From contig OY740772.1 of NCBI GenBank assembly GCA_963513935.1, positions 103,497,340 through 103,561,339 of the forward strand: DNA of 64,000 nucleotides. Reading direction: 5' to 3'. A model generated the notes under the pieces. The model was not told where the DNA came from and ran no database searches. It saw nothing but the letters and a program-made list of their open reading frames with translations. Position 1 is the stretch's first letter. Each line of letters begins with the position of its first letter. This document shows, piece after piece, positions 37,401 to 49,200 of the stretch. The position numbers were made by a program, and so were the translations under genes. The stretch comes from Aphrophora alni. Its lineage: Eukaryota > Arthropoda > Insecta > Hemiptera > Aphrophoridae.

Positions 37401-40400
37401 CCTATTTCAAAAAAGAACACCGATCCTAAATCTCAATTTTTCTTAACTGTAACTTCAAAAAATGCGTTAAAAACAGTTTGTTCATGTCTGGTCGAGTGCC
37501 TGCCCCGAGAAAATAATAAATATTAATTACTAATATTTATAAAAGAACTTTGAAATTCTATGATAAAGATATATGTAATGAACCCAAACCTAGAGCTAGC
37601 CTGGAATAATTTAACTTTGTAATTAAAGACAATTTAACCTTGTTGTGTTATTAAAAGAACTCAAAAGCAAATATTATTAATGTTTAACAAGAAATAATTT
37701 ACTAAAAGAAAATATTTATAATTTAAATGAATAAACAAATGAATTTATATAACTGAAATTATCTGCATTATTGTCAGCTTATTTAGTAGTAGGCTAGTTG
37801 AAGACTAGTTGTAGATATTTCAAATAAATTTTTAATAAAGTAACTTCACTATTTTGGATTTTATAATAAAGATAAAATATTTTATAACATATAAGAAAAG
37901 TATTATGTTATAGATTTGATCAATTTATCGATGAAATAATGAATGCATCTTTTTCAACTACAGAATACATTTTGAAATATAGACAGTTTCTATGGACACA
38001 GTATTATCGTCAAATATTGTTTGTGTGTTTATATGTATATTTAGTCATATCAGTAATTTTTTTGATGTCCTGAATTTAGGTAATTATTATGAGCAGTAGA
38101 AAGATATTTTTGATACGATATGTTGATTTTTCTCAAAATCTTTTTTTAGTAAAATTTATTTGTTTGATGAAATTCGGGTTATTTTGAATTAAATAGTAGG
38201 CCTACTTTTATATAAAAAAAAATTATATGATTTGTTTGTAAATATAAAAAATAATAATAATCTGTTTCATAGGGCGGTCAAAAATGTGAAATTAAGTATT
38301 TTTTCTTGTTTTAATCTGTAAAAAAAATTTAAAAAATAATTTTTAAGCCAATCTACATTTTTTTTTTAACCAAATATATCTGTAAGAACCCAAAATCAAA
38401 TAGAATTTTTTTTCCTAATAGCACGTTATGAGTAAATAGCCTAAATTGTTATTCAGCGTGCTAAGGGTTAAAAGAGGGGGCAAAAGGTTGTTTACTCGGA
38501 AAAACAGTAAAGACAACTTTCTCTTGGTACAACCCCTTTAACAATCAGTTGCTTGCTGTACTTTGTGTAATGCAGTGGTTTTATCTGATCAGATTTGTAT
38601 TTGGTCTTAGTTTTGATTGCTTAGGCATGGGTTCTTTTCTTAGTTTTAATTTCCAATATAGCCTTATGTTATGTTAGGTGTTTTTTTCCTTCTTTACTCT
38701 AGGCACCACAGGGCCACACGATAGTGAGTACAGGTTTTATAATCCTGAGAGTCCTAACTTGATCTACTATTCCTTTTTAATGGAGTTTTGGTGAGATCCC
38801 TCTCTTTCATCTTTTCTATATGGTCTCTCTTGACCAATTTTTGTTTTTTCCAACCCTGACACTATTAGAATATTTGAGCGCTCTTTATTTTATATTCTTT
38901 TCTTCCTTCCTTTATAAGGTGATGATGACCTAGAGGTTTTTCTCCTTTAAACAACAAGAATATATATACTCTAGGATTATTATATAGGACTATTATAAAT
39001 ATTATCACTTGATAACGAGAGTTAATTTATACCCTCAAAATGTCATGTATTAGGGTTTTATCTATATAAATGATGGCAATTGTCCGAATTACCATATAAA
39101 TAATAAACCATATTAATAATATGAACAATCCAAATTAATTATCAAATTAATTTCAACCCAGAATTACAGTTATTATTCATTAAACAATAATATTCAATTG
39201 TAAACATCTTTTCAGCATTCTGCATTTGATGGTATTGTCAGTATGACAGCAATGCATTTTGTTGATCTAGCGCTGAACGAGGACTATGATTATTGGGAGA
39301 AGAACACACAAGTTAGAGAAGGAATAGAAGAACCCATAGAAATCAAATTCATAGTTGATTCTTATGTAGTTGAAGAAATTCAGAGGCTTCTTCCAAAACT
39401 AGATATAGAGGTAAAAATGATTGTTTTCTATTCTCTGCAAGTAAGGAACAAATGTTAATAATAAACCTGTGTTCAAACAAAATGCCTATAAATATTTAGC
39501 TCATTTGATTTTGAGTGGTTTAGCATTGATCAAACAAACAGGCTAACAGTCAATTTTTAGTGGTAGGGGAAGCGAGTATCTCATTTCTCCATAGTCTAAT
39601 CATACTGACTATACTGAACTGTACAACTGTTGAAGTTTTAGGACAATTTTACAAAAATAAAATATCTTGCTAAAAAATATAGATACAAATCTGAAATTTG
39701 TTTAAAAATAACACAATTACTAATCGCTGAAAGGATAAAATTTAGAGGTCTAAATCACTTACCTCAGGTCTGACCATTCACCATAGGGTACCCAGCTTTG
39801 AAGAGATTAATCTAATTAATAATACATTACCTAGTTTAAACTAATTACTAAAAATTTACTCTTACAACACTATCACTACTTAAGAAAAGAGCAGAAGTTC
39901 AGTGTTACCCATTCTCAACATCTGTCATTTAAAATGAAGAATTAACAACTCTGATTAGGGTATGGGCCTCTGGTAGAACCTCAAACGTCATGACCCCAAT
40001 TAATTACAGCCATGGTGAAATTTAGTATTAAGTATTTAAACCAAAATAAGTATGACACAACTTCCATATACCACAACTGCTTGCATATATGGACAGATTA
40101 CTTCTTTCGATTATCTGCTCAACATAACTATGAACCATGTTCCGGTCAACTATTTCCTACGATTAGGTGCATACCACACTCAAGTAAGCCCCGCTTGACT
40201 ATCAGTCCCAAGCTTAAAGACACTGTCACTAAATTCAGCCATATTTTTTATAATCTCAGCTTATTGAATTTCCCCACATCTATTCCAGAGTTCTTGATTT
40301 GAAATTTTATTTGGCCAATATATGTTGAGAATTTATCTCAGGCAATTATTAATAAATACCTCTCAAACTTGTTTATTCTTGCCTAAGGAAGAAAATCCCA

Positions 40401-42918
40401 ACAAAAAAATCCAACAACCTGTAATGGAAGTGTTATAGTGTAGGTATTCCATGAAATAATTTTTCATTCTAATTATCCCTTATTTGTATTAGTTTCTATA
40501 TACAGTAGAACCCCTCTTAACCAGTCTAGTCGGGACTGACATCCGGGCCGGTTGCCCATTTGGTCGGTTAATCTGAGGTTCCTGTTAAACTTGTCACAAA
40601 GCTTTTTTACAGATTCCCCTCTGTCAAGGCTTTTTAACACATTTAACCGCGTCTCAAACGAAACCAACACACACTTCCGTTTTCGTAACTCGCTCCTTTT
40701 TAACAAATAAAACACAATTTTTCTTTTGTAAAAATTCTATAATTTATTTGGTCTAGCCACACAAAAGAAAATTGTGTTTTATTTGTTAAAATGGAATTCT
40801 ATCAAGTACCGTCGGTCATCAGTGTAAACAATATCGCTCCTTTTTATTTACTGTATATACTGTACGTAGATCATAACCAGTCAAAGACAAGAAGAAAACT
40901 GAAAAGAAATGTTATATTTTCCATAATGTATACTAAATTGATTCGTGGACAAAAAGCGCCCCATCAAACCTTTTTGCCGGTGTATGTCTATTATACCGAC
41001 GGGTGCCAATGCCGCGATGTTTTTACACCGCCAAAAATGGGATACTGCTATTGACAAAGTCGTTTGACTCGCCGCCGCTTTGGTGCTGCGGTGTTTTTAC
41101 GCCGCCGACAATGAGATACCACTATCGACAAAGTCGTTTGACTCGCCGCCGCTTTGGTGTTTCAATTACATTTATTTTCGGAAGCTCTCATCAAACCAGT
41201 ACACTACGAAATAGGCCGGTTAATCCGAGGACCGATTGATCCGAGGCCAGTTAACAGAGGTTCTACTGTATTATTATAATTTAGAAACTTATATTGTAAA
41301 TGAAACAAAAAATGTTAATTCTATGTTTTGGTAAAAAGTTTTTTTTTTAACATTTATAAAAATAACACAATTACTGCAAATACAAAGTACTTATTTTTAC
41401 TGCATTTTTATCTCAGTTGTAAAAATAAAGATTTATTTTTTATACTAAAAGAATATCAGTCAGCTGATCCGATAATGGTTTCAACACTGATAATTTTTGT
41501 TGCTCATTTTTTCAGGCTCCTTCATTGTTCTGATAATAATATTAAAGTACTTCTGATAATCAATTGTATTACAATTTCTCCAATGTCTTACAGATGTATA
41601 AAAATAATAATATGTCTCTTAATCTAATTAATGACTAATAAAACTAAGAAACGGAACTGACAAAACATTAAATAAAAAATAACTCCCCTCTCTCGAAAAC
41701 CTTAGAATAAACAAAAATATTACAAAACAAAAACAAATTTTTAAACCAAACACAAAATTGTTATTCTATTGATTTTAAATTATATGTTATTATCTATATT
41801 GTAAAGGCATTGGAGTTGTAGGTGTGGCCAATTGCTTCACTGATGTTATCTGGTTGAATCTTTGGCTTTTTCTGTTTTAGTTCAGTATCAAAATAGTTTG
41901 AGTACATGTAACAATTAATAATGATGTCTTGGATATTAAAAAGTCATCTTGTTGATAAAGAATTTTGTGAAAAGTTCTGCTTTTTTCCATATATATGGAA
42001 AACCTTAATTGAAGCACAAAGTCAATCTGCATTGATTGGAGATAAAAAACAGAATGACAAAACTGACAGAAAATTAACCTCGGTATCCATTTACAGAAAG
42101 ATGTACACATCACTGAAAATGAATCTTGTGTCCCACTACACAAGTGATACGTGTTTTGTACATGTGTTTGTGTTTTTATTTATCTAATGTCGGGCGACGA
42201 TTGTCTGAAACTCCAGTAGGATAGTTAACATATATTATATGTAGTTCCATTTTGCTAGCCAACTAGCAAAAATTTAATTTCAGTCTTACAATATGTTAAC
42301 TATCCTACTGGAGTTTCAGACAATCGCCCGACATTATAAATAAAAACGACATTAGATATACTGTGCCATGTAGATCCAAGATGAATAAAAAACACATCCT
42401 GCTGTGTCCAAGGCTTAAAAACACTACTGTCAAGCTGCGTCATATTTTGAAGGAAAAACATGCTGTCATGATATGACAACTATAAAAGGAAATATGATTA
42501 AGAATGTAGATGATGTAAAAAAGAATGTAGATGATGTGTAGATGATACCTTTACGAAGCTTGGATTTAATTCCGGCGACTCTGGTGAAAAACAACTCACC
42601 TTTGGTCAAAATGTTTAAAACAATGAAGTGTAAAGAAAATATGAAGCTTTAAGAGTCAAATATAAGAGTCCAACCAATTGTTTTAAAGAATTTCAAGAAT
42701 TAATAAAATAACCGGAAGGGGAATGTAATATCACGACATGGTGCAGTTGTACATAAAAAGGAAATAACAATTGAAATTAAAATAATATATATTATTATCT
42801 ATAAAGCGTAACTTGTTTCTAAAAAGAATATGATTTAGTTAAAATAATGTACCTTGGAATTACAAGTCCTTACCAGACTTTAATAATGCACTTTACCTTA
42901 GGCTTTAAGGAAATAGTT

Positions 42919-43003
<85 letters not shown>

Positions 43004-43158
43004 TAATGAAATTTAAAGCCAGCTTATTGCTAAGAGTCTTTTTAAGATTAAAAGAAAAGACTTGTGATGATCACAAAAGAGAAATAAATATATTTTTTAT
43101 TTGAACCTCTAGTAGTTTGTAATGGGTGAAAGATTTTTCAAATTTATAACCTCTAATA

Positions 43159-43203
<45 letters not shown>

Positions 43204-46200
43204 TTTACTAGCAAAAATAATAAAGATAACTAAGCTCAATAATAATTAGTTTAACTTAGAAAATACTTAAATCTAACATACTTATAAGTAATAAATAACA
43301 GGCACGAATACACCAACAATATCACAGTCAGTTCAACATAACAAATCACAAATAAGTTATAGTTTTTTTTATATATGGTAATTTTTTTATATCAATTAAA
43401 AAAAAATTTTTAGACTACAAACTCCTCCAAAATAGTTCAGTCACCACATACATTTTTCTTTTATATAAATAAATTTTGACTATTTCTCCACGCACTCTAG
43501 ACACCATTGGAAAGTGATGTCACAGACTAAATTGTTATTCCCAGCTGATAAATTCCAGGTTATACAACCAGGTAAATAATTTGAACACATATTACATAAC
43601 GGGCAGTGATATTCTTGACACACATTGAATTTCACCTAGCTTTTTACATAAATAAAGTCTTGTACTGATATTTGTAAAACTACTTGTTTTACTCTACTTG
43701 TATTACAATAGGTAATTATTTTACAAAGCCATTATTGAAATATACTATATAACTTGGTCAACAAACAGAATGATTGTTTCTATCAGTTGATGTAGATTCG
43801 TTTGTTTGTATTTTATTCTTTAAACATTCGGTTAAGTGGATGTTTGCACGAATTATTTACATCTGGAAAAATTTAAAACATCAGGATATTGGGACTAGTG
43901 CTGTGTCCATTAACGGGTAACAGCTAACCATCAACATTGACCATCGTCAATGCGCAACACAGTTGACGAACAAGTGCATTAACTGCTAACGTTGATCATC
44001 TGCTTAGTGCTTGCAGGTGACGCATCAGTGGTTGTTTGTTAGCGCCTTCGGCCCACTCGATGTGCGCGCACCCAGCTACACGTACGGCTCTCAGTCGTCT
44101 GTTAGTTTAGTTGAGCAGCTAAAGCGAATCAAATAATGTCAACGTTTAGTCATCAACGAATCAATGTATGTTTCTGCTGTAGCCTACTATTTTACTGTTT
44201 GTTGTTTACTAAATCTAAAACTGTATAAAACGATGATTGGTTAATACGAAAATAGTATGGTGTAAATAACTTTAGTTTTAGCTGATAAAAGCTGTCAACT
44301 AACTGTGTAAATATTTAGGTTAGGTTTGTGCTTGTGCGAAAGGAAAGTAACTGTATAAATAACTTGTGTTAGTTAGTAACTGTAATAGTGTAAATATTTT
44401 CACACTACTATTTGCCCACTGAACAAAGACGCTTGGTCTTCTGTTCTGTCTGGCAGGTTAACGTTAACAGTTTTATTCAACAGTTAATCATGCTCAATGT
44501 TAACTGGTGTTGACGTTGACCGTTGTTAGCGTTAATGCCCACCACTAATTGGGACTAAAAATATTAATTATGCAATTTTTTCTTCAGATCTTTCAGTAAT
44601 TATGAAAATATGAGCAAGTTATTAAGCTAATTTCAGCTGTTTAGCTTTAAAATAGCCCCAATATCATGCACTTATCTGTGTGCATAATTTCACTCATAAT
44701 ATATGACTTTATAGAATTAATTATATATGTGAAAGTTTAGAAAGTAATGCTGAAGGTTTTGTTTCTATTTCTTTTCAGAGACATCGTTTTATTATAATAA
44801 GAGAAGAATTTAAAGACTTTGGCAAAGTAGCTATTCAGAAATTGAAGTTTCATCCTGATTCATTTATCCAGATGGCGCTACAACTAGCTTATTATAAACT
44901 ACATTCCAGGTAGTTTGGAAGTAAAAAGTAATATTTTCAAAATATGTGAAACTTTTGAGTTTATTTTATTTTATTTTTTTATATATAGTTTTTTATTCTT
45001 AAGTTTTATAAGTTCATAAGTTTGACAGTATCACAGTGTTCATAAGTTTCAAGTATCATAAGCTGTTTTCTTAGACTATTTATTAAATTCAGTCTACACC
45101 TAAGCCTGTTTAATGTGTCCTAAGTTCAAATCGTATTGATTAAAGTGGAGTACAAAAAAATTGAAACATAAAAATTAGTGATATGTTTTGATTAAACACA
45201 AAGATTATCTTTAGCTATCTTTACATATGTGTGTTTTTGTTTTTAATCTTAAAAGTTATTAGTGATATTTTTGTGTTTGTTTTCATCAAAAACATATGAA
45301 AATTTCCGCAATTTCCTCCTGTGTGAAGCTGCAAAATGGTCAGATACTATAAACGTTTGCTAATTTTTTTTAACGCCTACGGGTCATATAAGGACCATGC
45401 AATTATCAGTTTCTCTCTACTTCTTTCTCTGGTTTCTTCCTCTTCCACTTCTAGCATATTGTATTTCCTTTCTTGGATTTATGTCCATTTTTCATTGCTT
45501 GTTTTACTCCTATAAGCATCTTTATTTTGAATATTCGTTCTCTTAATTACTTTCTATCTAACCAGTCTTCATCGGTATTTTCAAGTTTGTGGAGTTCTTC
45601 TCCCATCTGCTTTACGTACCCTCCTCGGCCTTTCATATTAAGTATTTTTTCGAAACTTTGTTAATTCTGGTGGGATCCATTCGGATCATATGCTCATACA
45701 ATTTCAGCCATCTTTTTCTAATTGTCATTTTTAAGTCTTGCAGTTTTCTGTGTATTCTTTGTTTGATTTCAGTCTATATTTTCTGATTTTATTGATATAA
45801 TAAAAAGATTATGTGTGGAATTAATTTTATTGTTTTTATAAGGTATGTCTACATATAACAAGGTATTTCTGTTAGGATTAAAAGAATGTGGAAAACTTCT
45901 GGCTAATGATTTATTGAATACAAGTTCAAATTTTAGTGAACTTCAGTTACAAAATCGTTAAAATATATTTCTACTGTAATTTAAATTTGGCAAAATTGTT
46001 AAAATCTTTACAAATCGTAATTCTTTTAATCTTATTTAATATATTTTCAGACCTGCACCATGCTATGAAACTGGAACCACACGAACTTATTACAATGGAC
46101 GGACAGAAACTGTACGATCTTGTACTGTAGAAGCTGTAACATGGATCAAAGCCATGTTAGATACATCAGCTAAAGTATGCTTTTAAACATTTTAATTATC

Positions 46201-49200
46201 TCTACATATAAATGTAAGTAACACCACTCTGTAATCCTACTGCTGATCTCATTTTTTCCCTTTATAGGTACGTTATCAGATTAGGTTTGAGTTTATATTT
46301 GATTAAAATTGGTTTAGTAGGCCTAGTTTCTTGACATATTACCCATTTTCTTAAAATTATCAGTGACAACATATTTTATTAGTGATTAAGATGGTATGTG
46401 ATTTGAATTAGAACTGAAAAGTTGATTTTTGAAATCGGTGCAGTAAGTAGTTCCTGAGTTTGTAACCATTTTTGTCTCCTGAAAAATAGAAAATTGAAAT
46501 TTTCCAACACATGTTATGAATTTTCTTAACATTCTTAGCAATAACATAAACATGTATTATACAGTGATTTAAATATGGTACGGTATATGGTTAGGTTTTA
46601 ATCTATGTTAGATTAAAATTGGTTTTGTAGTTCCCTAGTTATAACAATATTTGTCTTCAAATGTAATATAAAACCCACAATTTTTTACTTATTTTTACGA
46701 ATTTCTTAACATTTTCAGTGACAACAATATTTTTCCAGTCATAAAGATGATGTGTAATTTGAATACTAAGTGCTGCTATTGTAAAATACTGTGCATACTT
46801 ATTATTGTAGCTAAGAAACTACACAATGATAAAAAATAGCTCAAGCTTTGAATAAATCAGGATATGCTTGGAATATTTGATGTAAAAAACCGATAAATTG
46901 GGTCCTAATCATTGTTTAACAGAAATTATTGATCATGGAAGAGAAATTGTTGATTTTAAAGGTACAGTACTACCTCGTTTATCCGGACCTCATTCAACCG
47001 GATGTCCGGATTATCCGGATCGATCCGGAACAAAAAATAAAAAATTTAATCAAGGATAAAATAAAGCTTAAAGTTTCAAAATATTTTAATAATTACTGTA
47101 TTTTGAATAATATTTTAAATCATATTTATAATGTTTTGAAACTTTAAGCTTTTGCTTTATTTTATCCTTGAATATGGAGTTTCAACAAGAAATATCTGCT
47201 ATTACATTAATGTTGATAAAAACATGATTTCCTCAACACTACAGTGTCGCCTCGAGGTATTAGGGCGGGTTGTTGATGCACTGGGAAGAGAAAGTGGAGG
47301 AGCAATGACCTCTGCGTCACCATCCCCCTACCCCGATGTGGCATGACAGTGACCTTGTCTATTGTCTATGCCGGCGGGTAGTCTATCACGTGCTAGCGAC
47401 CGGAATACATCATTACCATATCGTGCTGTGCCGTGTTAAGTTTCTTTACATTTTTGATCGGATACGGTTAATAGTATTATTCAGGGTGTCTAGCGACCGG
47501 GAAAAGTCAGGGAATTTGAATTTTCTGGAAATGTCAGGGATTTTTTAAAAAAACCGGGAAAAAAATAAAGAATTCCTGATATTTTAGAAAGTGTAATACA
47601 ATGACGATGCCTGTAACGGTCCTTAAAGAAAATGTACAACTGTGAAATAAATACAAACCAGGTGCATGTTTACAACGCATCATAAACCATCATGTCATTT
47701 TTACAACTTTTTTGTTGTCGGGTTGCTAAGACTCAAGGGTGTAAATCAGTAAATGTGAACATTTTGTCACATCTTAAAGCGGTGCCGCCAGCTTTGGGAA
47801 CCCCCGTTATTTTTTTGTGGCAGTTGGCACGTCAAATCCCCAGTCAGGAGTATCGAGGACGTGAATGAGAATCGGCATAGTATTTAGAGGGGGGCGTTAT
47901 TACTGCTATTTATTTATATTCGTGTGTTAGCGTTTGTGCGTGGAAATGGTGATGAAATGAAAACGTAATGTGCTTACAATAGCCCAAAAGTTAGACGCAT
48001 TGAATCGTATAGACAGGGCCGCATTGAAACGTCACACCAAATTAAAACAGAGGAAGATAAATGACTTTTTTGTAAATAACAACTAAACCCTGTGTAAATT
48101 AAAAGCATGTGTAAATATTTCAGGTGTGTAAATAAAATGTTTTTCGTCATTTACAGTACATTGTGTAATTTCGTGTATTGTGTAAATTGAATGACTGTGT
48201 AAATATTGTGTTTTTTCATGACTTATAAATGGTAAGTTATCATTTTATATTTTGTTTTATTTATCTTTCTATAATTTTGGATTATCCGGATTTTTGATTA
48301 ACCGGATCACTTCCGGTCCCAATTAGTCCGGATAAGCGAGGTTGTACTGTATAGCAGATTATTTAAATAACTTTTTTGTTAATATTACAAAAGGCTTAAC
48401 AGGGGTTTAAGATAAATCAAAGGCTATGGTTTATTTGTATATGTCTAACATGTATTTGAAAACAATAAAACTAATAAAAATTTCTTAATATTATCACCTA
48501 CTGATGAAACAGATATATTAAAATTAATCCAAAAATCCTGTGGTGGAATAACATATCAGATACTGGGTACCATCTTGAATATAGCTGCGAGTCAACTGCT
48601 GAGATTTATCATATATCTATCAATAAGGCAGGTTTTTTTCTTTCGAAATAAAGTATGTAATAATTCATAAAAGGGGTAATAAATCTGAAATGGGATGTTA
48701 AAAATCCATTCTCTTTTATCAGTTTTTTTTTTCAAAAGCATATTAAAGAGTAGTACAGCGTCTGTGTTAACTTTATTTTTGGAAGATAACTATTTTCTAT
48801 CTGAAGCTCAGTTTGGGTTTAGAAAAGATCGATCTACATCCTCTGCAATATTTAACTTTCCTGAATAAATTCTCAGAGCATTGGATGGCTCACAGTATGC
48901 TCTTGGACTATTCTGTGACTTGTCTAAAGCCTTTTGATTGTGGGAATCATGATATACTTTGCAATTTTATGGTAATATTATATAGGATAATATGTTAATA
49001 ATAATATTAAATATTACCTTTTAATGTTCCGTCTTGTGACTTTTTTGGTCGTTCGAATGTTACGACGCGTTTCGGGACCGCAATCCCATTGTCAAGTACA
49101 CTTACACAAACACAATGAAACACATAACACGTTTAAAAAACACACAAAAACACCACAGTTACAACACTTTTAAAAAACTTAATTGTGCTGGACAATTTCA

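Noticed and set aside
47470..47570. GGTGTCTAGCGACCGGGAAA / GTCAGGGAATTTG-type sequence inside pogo copy 4, possibly a separate nested repeat
   Set aside because: It looks like a widespread repeat word, but no borders or duplication can be defined here.
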